From Clostridiales bacterium (GTDB lineage: Bacteria; Bacillota; Clostridia; Oscillospirales; Butyricicoccaceae), in the NCBI GenBank assembly GCA_004555915.1, contig SFJM01000004.1, forward strand, positions 29,180 to 93,179: a stretch of DNA of 64,000 nucleotides, given 5' to 3'. Of this stretch, positions 52,716 to 60,308 are shown in pieces (positions within the stretch are counted from its first letter, which is position 1; every line of letters starts with the position of its first letter). The translations under genes were made by a program, and so were the position numbers. The notes under the pieces are model-generated. The model made no database searches, had not been told where the DNA came from, and was given only the letters and a program-made list of their open reading frames with translations.

Positions 52716-53417
52716 TCATTTGCAAACCCGTAAAAACCGACTTCCCAGCGCGGTTAATGTCAGATTCCCTGCATGCAGCCGGACACTGCGTTCCCGATAC
52801 TGGGGAAACCGGTCACAAAACTGCTTCACGGTCTCATCTACCACCGGCTGAAACAGCAGATAAATGTCCTCATACCGGTTGTCCTGCATCTCCTCCAGTG
52901 CCTGCCGTTCCGCATACATGCGGATGTCCACCAGCCCCAGCCGGAGCAGGTTGTCCATTGCCGCCTGTACCCGTTCATAATCGCCGTCCTCCGGCAGAAA
53001 CTCTGTCATGCGGGTTACCAGCTCAACCGAGGTGACAACATCCTCACAGGGCTTTCCGGCAAAGCCTCCGCTCTTCTTCATGCGGCTCAGATAGCAGTCC
53101 AGCACCGGCATTCTTCCCTGTTTGCCGATGGTATCCAGCAGGCTCAGGTCGGTTGCATCCATCTGGCTGACCAGAAACGAGAAGGCCGGATGCACTGTAC
53201 TGTCCTCCTGCATGGCGGCGGCCAGCAAAGCAATATAGCGTGCTTTCTGCTGCTCCCCGGCCCAGCCGTACTGCCGCAGGATATTTCCTGCCAGTGCCGG
53301 AGCTGGCTGGCATGGCTGCTGTGTCAGCCTCCTGCCCACAGCGTCAGCAATCTCCTCCTGTACCGCCGGTTCCATGCCATATGGCTGTAAATACGCAGTA
53401 ATTTGCTGTTCAAACAC
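52716..53417 (-). CDS. Abi-alpha-like (DUF4393) protein
   Basis: A 233-residue soluble, mostly helical protein. The stretch RYIALLAAAMQEDSTVHPAF followed by SQMDATDLSLLDTIGKQ, and the C-terminal LTALGSRFLRVC, match the pattern of the Abi-alpha (DUF4393) family. That family was named from abortive-infection phage resistance in Lactococcus; many members have no tested role. It lacks a membrane segment. A GTG start with AAAGGA ten bases upstream. It follows the trpB terminator and lies before tRNA-Leu. A role in phage defence is only inferred from the family. Confidence 0.55.
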   Translation of the reverse strand: MFEQQITAYLQPYGMEPAVQEEIADAVGRRLTQQPCQPAPALAGNILRQYGWAGEQQKARYIALLAAAMQEDSTVHPAFSFLVSQMDATDLSLLDTIGKQGRMPVLDCYLSRMKKSGGFAGKPCEDVVTSVELVTRMTEFLPEDGDYERVQAAMDNLLRLGLVDIRMYAERQALEEMQDNRYEDIYLLFQPVVDETVKQFCDRFPQYRERSVRLHAGNLTLTALGSRFLRVCK

Positions 53418-53437
53418 GGTATATCCGTCCTTTCCTC

Positions 53438-53478
53438 TAAAAAAAGCGTCCTGTCTCCCCTTTCGGGAAAACAGGACA
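53438..53478 (-). terminator. Terminator of trpB2
   Basis: Minus-strand stem GTCCTGTTTTCCC/GGGGAGACAGGAC, loop GAAA, followed by seven T. Confidence 0.88.
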
Positions 53479-53501
53479 CCATTGTCTGCATGCTATAACG
53501 A

Positions 53502-54890
53502 TCAGATTTCTTCCTGAATGCCCGGCAGGCGCGGAATGGTGGCAAAGCCTCTTGCCAGATCCTCATCCGTCGGGATATAGTCGGTCATGGTCTTTTCATT
53601 GTATGCCTTATAAGCAGCCAGGTCAAAGTAACCGGTACCGGTCAGGTTAAACAGGATGGTCTTGGACTCGCCGGATTCACGGCACTTGATTGCCTCATCA
53701 ATTGCCACACGGATGGCATGGGAGGATTCCGGTGCCGGCAGGATGCCTTCAATTCTGGCAAACATTTCAGCTGCTTCAAATACCGCCGTCTGTTCCACGG
53801 CACGTGCTTCATCCAGATAGCCGTCATGATACAGCTGGGACAGGATCGGGCTCATGCCATGATAACGCAGGCCGCCTGCATGGTTCGGGGACGGAATATA
53901 GCCGCAGCCCAGGGTATACATCTTTGCCAGCGGTGTAACCATGCCGGTATCACAGAAGTCATACGCAAACTTGCCCCGGGTCATGGACGGGCAGGATGCC
54001 GGTTCCACGGCGATAAAATGCGGAGCCTGTTTTCCCGCCAGCTTGTCTCCCATAAACGGCGCCATAATGCCGCCCAGATTGGAGCCGCCGCCTGCGCAGC
54101 CGATGACAATATCCGGATAAGCATCCACTTTTTCCATTGCTGCCTTTGCTTCCAGACCGATGATGCTCTGATGAATCAGCACCTGATTGAGCACGCTGCC
54201 CAGCACATACCGGTAGCCCTCATGGGAGGTGGCATATTCTACCGCCTCGGAAATGGCAGTGCCCAGAGAACCGGAGCTGCCCGGGAAACGTTCATTGATT
54301 TCCCTGCCCACCTTGGTGGTCATGGACGGGGACGGTACAATATCCGCGTCATAGGTATGCATAACCTCCTTGCGGTATGGCTTCTGCTCATAGGAGCATT
54401 TTACCATAAATACCTTGCAGTCCAGGCCAAAATACTGGCATGCCATGGAAAGCGCAGTGCCCCACTGGCCCGCACCGGTCTCCGTGGTAACACCCTTCAG
54501 TCCCTGCTGCTTGGCATAATATGCCTGTGCAATGGAGGAATTCAGCTTATGGCTGCCGCTGGTGTTGCCGCCTTCATACTTATAATAAATCTTTGCCGGG
54601 GTATCCAGTGCTTTTTCCAGATAGTACGCACGCATCAGCGGGGATGGGCGGTACATACGGTAGCGGTCCCGTACCGGTTCGGGAATGTCGATAAAACGAT
54701 CCTGCGTATTCAGCTCCTGTGCAGCCAGCTCGGTACAGAACACCGGCTCCAGATCAGCCAGCTGTACCGGCTGCAGGGTGCCCGGATGCAGAATCGGACG
54801 ATGGTCGGTTTTCATATCCGCGCGGACGTTATACCACTGCTGGGGGATTTCGTCCTCACTCAGATAAATTTTATATGGATCTCTTGCCAT
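53502..54890 (-). CDS. trpB: TrpB2-type tryptophan synthase beta chain
   Basis: A 462-residue PLP enzyme of the TrpB2 group. Marks: RPSPLMRAYYLEKAL, the PLP lysine in GGNTSGSHKLNSS, ETGAGQWGTALS, GCAGGGSNLGG (phosphate loop) and the long N-terminal part (FIDIPEPVRDRYRMY). TrpB2 joins serine and indole to tryptophan and often works without TrpA. No other trp gene is nearby, so it may salvage indole (abundant in the gut), which is inference. It is transcribed from a consensus promoter and is monocistronic. Confidence 0.92.
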   Translation of the reverse strand: MARDPYKIYLSEDEIPQQWYNVRADMKTDHRPILHPGTLQPVQLADLEPVFCTELAAQELNTQDRFIDIPEPVRDRYRMYRPSPLMRAYYLEKALDTPAKIYYKYEGGNTSGSHKLNSSIAQAYYAKQQGLKGVTTETGAGQWGTALSMACQYFGLDCKVFMVKCSYEQKPYRKEVMHTYDADIVPSPSMTTKVGREINERFPGSSGSLGTAISEAVEYATSHEGYRYVLGSVLNQVLIHQSIIGLEAKAAMEKVDAYPDIVIGCAGGGSNLGGIMAPFMGDKLAGKQAPHFIAVEPASCPSMTRGKFAYDFCDTGMVTPLAKMYTLGCGYIPSPNHAGGLRYHGMSPILSQLYHDGYLDEARAVEQTAVFEAAEMFARIEGILPAPESSHAIRVAIDEAIKCRESGESKTILFNLTGTGYFDLAAYKAYNEKTMTDYIPTDEDLARGFATIPRLPGIQEEI

Positions 54891-54954
54891 GGTATCTCTT
54901 CTCCAATATACTTATTTTTATACATCACCGTAGTAAAGTGCATCATATGGTTTC

Positions 54955-54983
54955 ATTATAAGGCCATCATACCATGCTGTCAA
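54955..54983 (-). promoter_or_regulatory. trpB2 promoter with consensus boxes
   Basis: Minus strand: TTGACA, 17-base spacer, TATAAT, both hexamers perfect. Leader about 60 bases; no T-box or TRAP site was recognised. Confidence 0.88.
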
Positions 54984-55038
54984 GGGGATATAAACCGCTG
55001 TTTTGCACATTTTTGCCGTTATACCGCCGCAAAGCGCA

Positions 55039-55072
55039 AAAAATCCGACAGGCACGGATACCTGTCGGATTC
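55039..55072 (-). terminator. guaB terminator
   Basis: Minus-strand stem AATCCGACAGG/CCTGTCGGATT, followed by TTTTTT. Confidence 0.88.
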
Positions 55073-55099
55073 ATTGTCATCATTTCACTGGTTAAATGC

Positions 55100-56611
55100 T
55101 TACTTTACTGCGTTGCGGGACGGATCACGCAGGACAACGTCATGTGCGCCGCCTTCTACCAGAGAGGTTGCGGATACCAGCGTGATCTTTGCCTTCTCCT
55201 GCAGCTCCGGAATGGTCAGCGCGCCACAGTTGCACATGGTGGAACGGATCTTTGCCAGCGTCATGCCAACGTTATCCTTCAGTGCGCCTGCATACGGTAC
55301 ATAGGAGTCAACGCCTTCCTCAAAGGACAGCTTCTTTTCACCGCCCATATCATACCGCTGCCAGTTTCTTGCACGGGAGGAGCCTTCGCCCCAGTACTCC
55401 TTCATGTAGGAGCCGCCTACAACAACACGGTTGGTCGGGGATTCATCGAAACGGGAGAAGTAACGGCCCAGCATCAGGAAGTCTGCACCCATTGCCAGTG
55501 CCAGCGTCATATGGTAATCATATACCAGACCGCCGTCAGAGCAAATCGGGATATAAATGCCGGTCTGTTCGAAGTACTCGTCACGCGCCTTGACAACATC
55601 AATCAGTGCGGTAGCCTGTCCACGGCCAATGCCCTTCTGCTCACGGGTGATACAGATGGAACCGCCGCCGATGCCGACCTTGACGAAGTCCGCACCGCAC
55701 TTTGCCAGGAACAGGAAGCCTTCCTTGTCAACCACGTTGCCCATGCCGACCTTGACGGTATCACCATAGTGCTCACGAATCCATTCGATGGTCAGCTTCT
55801 GCCATTCAGAGAAGCCCTCGGAGGAGTCAATACACAGTACATCTGCGCCTGCCTCTACCAGAGCCGGAACACGCTCTGCATAGTCGCGGGTATTGATACC
55901 TGCGCCGACCATGTAACGCTTATGGGAATCCAGCAGCTCCAGGGCATTTTCCTTGTGGGAATCATAGTCCTTGCGGAATACCATGTATACCAGATTCTGA
56001 TTTTCATCAATAATCGGCAGGGCATTCAGCTTGTGATCCCAGATAATGTTGTTGGCAATCTTCAGGGTGGTATCCTTCGGTGCGGTAATCAGCTTCTCAA
56101 ACGGAGTCATGAACTCAGCAACCTTCGTGTTGCGCTCCATACGGCTGATACGGTAATCACGGCCGGTAACAATACCCAGCAGCTTGCCGTTCGGGGTGCC
56201 ATCCTCGGTAACAGCCATGGTGGAATGGCCGGTTCTCTCCTTCAGCTCCAGCACATCTGCCAGAGTCTGGTTCGGCTTGATGTTGGAATCGCTGACAACG
56301 AAGCCTGCCTTGTAGCTCTTTACCTTTGCAACCATGGCAGCTTCGGATTCAATGCTCTGGGAGCCATAAATAAAGGACATGCCGCCTTCCTTTGCCAGTG
56401 CAATTGCCATGGTATCATTGGAAACGGCCTGCATGATTGCGGATACCATCGGAATATTCGTGGAAATCGGGCATTCCTCTACCCCCTTGCGATACTTGAC
56501 AATCGGTGTTTTCAGGCTGACGTTAGCAGGAACACACTCCTTGGAAGAATAACCCGGCACCAGCAGGTATTCACTGAAGGTATGGGACGGTTCAGAAAAA
56601 TAATATGCCAT
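55100..56611 (-). CDS. guaB: IMP dehydrogenase
   Basis: A 503-residue IMPDH that oxidises IMP to XMP, the rate-limiting step of GMP synthesis. Seen: an N-terminal TIM barrel half, two CBS domains (about 100-225, LLGIVTGRDYRIS; EFMTPFEKLIT), the catalytic cysteine loop GIGGGSICITREQKG and the flap GEGSSRARNWQRYDMGGEKK. The flap is longer than in classical IMPDH (RYF/R-Y-like stretch kept), so it belongs to the group of clostridial IMPDHs around 500 residues. Monocistronic. Confidence 0.93.
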   Translation of the reverse strand: MAYYFSEPSHTFSEYLLVPGYSSKECVPANVSLKTPIVKYRKGVEECPISTNIPMVSAIMQAVSNDTMAIALAKEGGMSFIYGSQSIESEAAMVAKVKSYKAGFVVSDSNIKPNQTLADVLELKERTGHSTMAVTEDGTPNGKLLGIVTGRDYRISRMERNTKVAEFMTPFEKLITAPKDTTLKIANNIIWDHKLNALPIIDENQNLVYMVFRKDYDSHKENALELLDSHKRYMVGAGINTRDYAERVPALVEAGADVLCIDSSEGFSEWQKLTIEWIREHYGDTVKVGMGNVVDKEGFLFLAKCGADFVKVGIGGGSICITREQKGIGRGQATALIDVVKARDEYFEQTGIYIPICSDGGLVYDYHMTLALAMGADFLMLGRYFSRFDESPTNRVVVGGSYMKEYWGEGSSRARNWQRYDMGGEKKLSFEEGVDSYVPYAGALKDNVGMTLAKIRSTMCNCGALTIPELQEKAKITLVSATSLVEGGAHDVVLRDPSRNAVK

Positions 56612-56666
56612 ATGATTCGACTCCCTTCACAATGTTCAATCAGAAATTTTATTGTAATTAAAATAC

Positions 56667-56695
56667 ATTATACCCGTTGTACCATATAAAGTAAA
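56667..56695 (-). promoter_or_regulatory. guaB promoter
   Basis: Minus strand: TTTACT, 17-base spacer, TATAAT; leader about 50 bases. Confidence 0.75.
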
Positions 56696-56837
56696 TCACC
56701 GAACTGTCGAAATTTTCCTGAAAATTTTCGTGCTTCATGGGCAATATTCTGTATGCGTTTCGCATGCGGACAGTTGTATGTTTGACGCGGCAGTTTTAGG
56801 GGGGAAAAGTTTGAACAAATGACCAAAAATATGCAGA

Positions 56838-56870
56838 AACAGCAAACCCGCCAGCAAAAGCTGACGGGTC
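56838..56870 (-). terminator. Terminator of the SLH-LRR gene
   Basis: Minus-strand stem ACCCGTCAGC/TGCTGGCGGGT with a three-base loop, followed by TTGCTGTTT. Confidence 0.7.
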
Positions 56871-56877
56871 GGTGGTT

Positions 56878-58788
56878 TTAACTGTTATAGTGGATGACAG
56901 CAGAGGTCAGAGGTTCATTTTCCCCGTCAATCGAAATCGCAGACCACTGCGCCTCACTGCCGGTATAATACACATTGGCCAGTCTGTCGCATTCGGCAAA
57001 TGCACCATAACCAATGCCCGTCACACTGGACGGAATCGTCACGCGCGTCAGGCCGGAGCAATCCATAAACGTGCCCTCGCCGATGCGCGTCACACCCTCC
57101 GGAATCGTCACGCTGGGCAGGCTGTCGCAAAGCTGAAACGCATAATCGCCGATGCTTGTCACGCTGTCCGGAATCGTCACGTTTGTCAGGCCGCGGCAAT
57201 ATACAAACGCACTGTCACCGATGCGGGTCACGCTGGATGGAATGGTGTATTCGCCCGTTTTGCCTCCGGGATACACGACCAATTCTGTCTTGTTTTTATT
57301 AAACAGCACACCATTTGCGGAACTGTAAGCCGGATTATTGCTGTCTATTGTAAAGCCTGTCAATCCGTCACAGCAGCTGAACGCGTCACCGCCGATACTG
57401 GTCACACCATTGCCGATCGTCACACTCGTCAGGCCGGAGCAGCCTTGAAACGCACTATCGCCGATGGTTGTCACGCTGTCCGGAATTGTCATGCTGGGCA
57501 GACTGTCGCACTGCCAAAATGCCCCCTCACCGATGCTCGTCACGCTGTCCGGGATCGTTATGTTGGTCAACCTGGAGCAATCCCGGAACGCCTCTTTTTC
57601 AATGCTCACCACGCTGTTACCCATCGTCACGCTGGTCAGACTGCTGCAATCATAAAATGCACCATTTCCGATGCTCTTTACGCCATTACCGATTATCACA
57701 CTTTTCAGGCTGGGACAATCATAAAATGCACCACTGCCGATGCTGGCCACGCTGTCCGGAATCGTCATGCTGGTCAGACTGGAGCAAAACTCAAACATAC
57801 CATCGCCGATGCTCGTTACATTATCCGGAATCGTCACACCCGTCAGGCTGCTGCAATGGCTGAATGAAAAATCACCGATGCTCGTTACGCTGTCCGGGAT
57901 CGTCACGCTGGTCACACTGCTGCAATCATAAAATGCACTGTAGCTGATGCTCGTCACGCCATCTTCAATCACAATTTTCTTGATTTGTTCGCGGAACGCA
58001 TTCCATGGAGGTGCTTCATAGAGCCAATCATACATCTGCCCTGTTCCGCTGATCGTCAACGTGCCAGCGCTATCCAAAGTCCATGTCAGATTATCGCCGC
58101 ATATATTGTCCCCCATCTGGCTGTTCCCCATCTGGCAAAAGCCCCGCAGGATGGATGCCGCCTGTGCACGGGTGGTGAATGCCTGCGGCAGGAGCAGTAC
58201 CTGACCATTGGACTGTTTGCTGCCGTTGATTAGCTTGTTCTGGTTTGCCCAGGTCATGGCGCTGACAGCCCAGCCGGAAATATCGCCGGTATCCGGGAAA
58301 TCCAGCGAGCCACGCACCTCCGGTTTGCCTTGATAGTTGTACAAAAACTGGGCAAACTGCTCCCGGCTGACCCGGCCCTCCGGGTTAAATTTTCCGCCGC
58401 CTACACCTGCGGTAACGTTGTTTGATACTGCCCACTGGACTGCATCATAATACCACCGGTTCTCCGGCACATCCTCAAAGGAGGTACTGCCGGTATAGGA
58501 TGGCTTGTTTTCCTTGTTGTACAGAATCTGTACGACCATGGCACGGGTGAGGGTACTTTCCGGCCCGAAGGTCGTGGGAGATGTACCCGCCATCAGCCCG
58601 TTCTGGTATACATATTCTACTGCGTCATAGTACCATGCACCTTGCTTCACATCGGTGAAGGGTATGCCGGCTGACTGCCCGCTTTTTGTGGCGCCGTCCA
58701 CATCCACAGCAGATGTGATTGCCGGGAACATTCCCACCACAAGGCCGCCAGCCAGCAGCAGGCTGGTAATCCTCTTTTTCCAGTTCAT
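56878..58788 (-). CDS. Surface protein: three SLH domains and BspA-type leucine-rich repeats
   Basis: A 636-residue exported protein. Signal peptide about 1-27; three SLH domains about 41-215 (WYYDAVEYVYQNGLMAG, WYYDAVQWAVSNNVTAG); a short domain about 220-265 (TWTLDSAGTLTISGTG); then about fifteen LRR_5 repeats of 23 residues (pattern VTIPDSVTSIGDxAFxxCSSLTS). The repeats are 69 bases at the DNA level and look recently expanded. SLH domains fix it to the wall; BspA-type LRRs often bind host proteins or other bacteria. Ribosome site AAGGAGG. Monocistronic. Confidence 0.92.
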   Translation of the reverse strand: MNWKKRITSLLLAGGLVVGMFPAITSAVDVDGATKSGQSAGIPFTDVKQGAWYYDAVEYVYQNGLMAGTSPTTFGPESTLTRAMVVQILYNKENKPSYTGSTSFEDVPENRWYYDAVQWAVSNNVTAGVGGGKFNPEGRVSREQFAQFLYNYQGKPEVRGSLDFPDTGDISGWAVSAMTWANQNKLINGSKQSNGQVLLLPQAFTTRAQAASILRGFCQMGNSQMGDNICGDNLTWTLDSAGTLTISGTGQMYDWLYEAPPWNAFREQIKKIVIEDGVTSISYSAFYDCSSVTSVTIPDSVTSIGDFSFSHCSSLTGVTIPDNVTSIGDGMFEFCSSLTSMTIPDSVASIGSGAFYDCPSLKSVIIGNGVKSIGNGAFYDCSSLTSVTMGNSVVSIEKEAFRDCSRLTNITIPDSVTSIGEGAFWQCDSLPSMTIPDSVTTIGDSAFQGCSGLTSVTIGNGVTSIGGDAFSCCDGLTGFTIDSNNPAYSSANGVLFNKNKTELVVYPGGKTGEYTIPSSVTRIGDSAFVYCRGLTNVTIPDSVTSIGDYAFQLCDSLPSVTIPEGVTRIGEGTFMDCSGLTRVTIPSSVTGIGYGAFAECDRLANVYYTGSEAQWSAISIDGENEPLTSAVIHYNS

Positions 58789-58837
58789 ACGTTACCTCCT
58801 TATTTTGCACAAAACATCTGCGAAAAAATCTGCTTTT

Positions 58838-58866
58838 ATCATACCATACCAACAATTCCGGGTCAA
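58838..58866 (-). promoter_or_regulatory. Promoter of the SLH-LRR gene
   Basis: Minus strand: TTGACC, 17-base spacer, TATGAT. Confidence 0.75.
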
Positions 58867-58894
58867 CGCTTATACCCTAATCGCATATTTTTGC

Positions 58895-58927
58895 AAAAAA
58901 CAGGCAGCCCGCAGGCTGCCTGTTTTG
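58895..58927. terminator. Strong terminator of the YmaF gene
   Basis: Perfect stem AAAACAGGCAGCC/GGCTGCCTGTTTT with a four-base loop; A/T runs both sides. Confidence 0.9.
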
Positions 58928-58936
58928 CTGTCGTGC

Positions 58937-59443
58937 TTATTTGTCAATCGGGGAATCAATGAGTGAAGCAACCCGGAAGCAGTGTCTGTGTCCGTCTTCC
59001 TCTTCGGTTCTGGCTTCAGCAAAGTGGACGTGGCGGCCGCCGCCGACAAATACAGCTCCGCCTGTGCGTCCCTTGAACTCATGGTAATGTCCGTCGGCAA
59101 AGTCCGTGTGGAAGCAGATCTCATGCACATGGTCGTTGCCGCCGATCTGAATGGCTTCGCCACTCACGGTTGCAAAACGATGGTTGTGGGCATCATTGCA
59201 GCAGCCGAATACCTGCGTGCTGCCCAGTACCTCATGGACATGTCTCTGTCTGCGTCTGCGGTCGCGGTCACGGTCACAGTCGCGATCCTTGTCGCGATCC
59301 CGGTCACGGTCGCAACGATTGCAGTCCCGATCACGGTCGCGGTCGCGATCCCGGTCACGGTCACGATCCCGATCACACGGTTTCTGCTCCTGACAATCAG
59401 GTCCGCCGGCACGGGCCATAATGGTCTCAAAATCCATAGCCAT
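58937..59443 (-). CDS. YmaF-family His-rich protein with an Asp-Arg repeat
   Basis: A 168-residue protein. Residues 20-65 are almost pure Asp-Arg dipeptide repeats with a few Cys (DRDRDCNRCDRDRDRDKDRDCD). The C-terminal 100 residues match the YmaF family: HVHEVLGST, HNHRFATVSGEAI, HVHEICFHTDF, DGHYHEFKGRTGGAV, RHVHF and DGHRHCF. These regular HxH pairs suggest metal binding, which is inference; the family has no proven function and is linked in Bacillus to sporulation-era expression only loosely. Ribosome site AGGAGAG. Confidence 0.85.
   Translation of the reverse strand: MAMDFETIMARAGGPDCQEQKPCDRDRDRDRDRDRDRDRDCNRCDRDRDRDKDRDCDRDRDRRRRQRHVHEVLGSTQVFGCCNDAHNHRFATVSGEAIQIGGNDHVHEICFHTDFADGHYHEFKGRTGGAVFVGGGRHVHFAEARTEEEDGHRHCFRVASLIDSPIDK
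59245..59385. repeat. Hexanucleotide repeat encoding Asp-Arg
   Basis: Runs of the six-base unit CGGTCA/CGATCC-type (minus strand GACCGN) with many single-base changes; prone to slippage. Codon-aligned within the YmaF gene. Confidence 0.8.
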
Positions 59444-59530
59444 AGGAATGCTCTCCTGTCTGAATGATGTGAAGGGCGGTGGTTCCGTCCCTGTATCATT
59501 CTATGCTTTTCCCCCTCGCGCTGTGACACG

Positions 59531-59566
59531 GCAAAAGGGCGCAGCCAATGGCTGCGCCCTCTCTTT
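59531..59566 (-). terminator. Terminator of the amino-acid transporter operon
   Basis: Minus-strand stem GGGCGCAGCC/GGCTGCGCCC, loop ATT, followed by TTTTGCC. Confidence 0.85.
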
Positions 59567-59579
59567 TTCAGGTCTTTGT

Positions 59580-60308
59580 TTATTTCTGCGTCACCGCGCT
59601 GAGGAATGCCCTGGTGCGTTCCTGCTGCGGATGGTCAAAGATCTGCTCCGGTGTGCCTTCTTCCGTGATATAGCCGTCCGACATGAACAGGACACGGTCA
59701 GCAACCTCACGGGCAAAGCCCATCTCGTGCGTAACCACGACCATGGTCATGCCATCCTTTGCCAGTGCCTTCATAACATCCAGAACCTCGCCGACCATCT
59801 CCGGGTCAAGCGCACTGGTAGGCTCATCAAACAGAATTGCCTTCGGTTCCATCATCAGGGAACGGACAATCGCAACACGCTGCTTCTGTCCGCCGGAAAG
59901 CTGGGCAGGATAATTATCTGCCTTTTCTGCCAGACCGACACGCTCCAGAAGTCCCATGGCCTTGTTTTTCGCGTCCGCTTCACTCATCAGCTTCTGCTTG
60001 ACCGGTGCCAGCATCAGATTGTCCAGCACTGTCAGATGATTGAACAGGTTAAAATGCTGGAATACCATGCTGAGCTTCTGGCGTACCTTGTTGATATCAC
60101 TGTCCTTGTCCATGATATTGTTGCCGTCGAAAAAGATCTTTCCGTCTGTCGGTTCTTCCAGCCGGTTGAGGCAGCGCAGGAAGGTACTTTTGCCGGAGCC
60201 GGACGGGCCGATGACAACGACACATTCACCCTTCTCAATATGGCAGTTGATGTTCTTCAGTACCTGAAGATCGCCAAAGTCCTTTTTTAAATCCTTAACG
60301 ATTATCAC
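59580..60308 (-). CDS. Polar amino-acid ABC transporter ATP-binding protein
   Basis: A 242-residue ATPase of the GlnQ/ArtP type. Walker A GPSGSGKST, signature LSGGQKQRVAI, Walker B AILFDEPTSALD, switch His in VVVTHEMGFAREVADRV. It drives the adjacent fused permease. Its start overlaps the permease stop by 14 bases, so the two are coupled. The likely substrates are glutamine, glutamate or other polar amino acids. Confidence 0.95.
   Translation of the reverse strand: MIIVKDLKKDFGDLQVLKNINCHIEKGECVVVIGPSGSGKSTFLRCLNRLEEPTDGKIFFDGNNIMDKDSDINKVRQKLSMVFQHFNLFNHLTVLDNLMLAPVKQKLMSEADAKNKAMGLLERVGLAEKADNYPAQLSGGQKQRVAIVRSLMMEPKAILFDEPTSALDPEMVGEVLDVMKALAKDGMTMVVVTHEMGFAREVADRVLFMSDGYITEEGTPEQIFDHPQQERTRAFLSAVTQK

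Noticed and set aside
56872..57931. Regular spaced repeats resembling a CRISPR array
   Set aside because: The 69-base period is in frame with a protein and encodes leucine-rich repeats; there are no unique spacers between exact repeats and no cas genes.
59245..59385. Short tandem repeats that could be a satellite or integration site
   Set aside because: The repeat is codon-aligned and encodes Asp-Arg within the YmaF gene.
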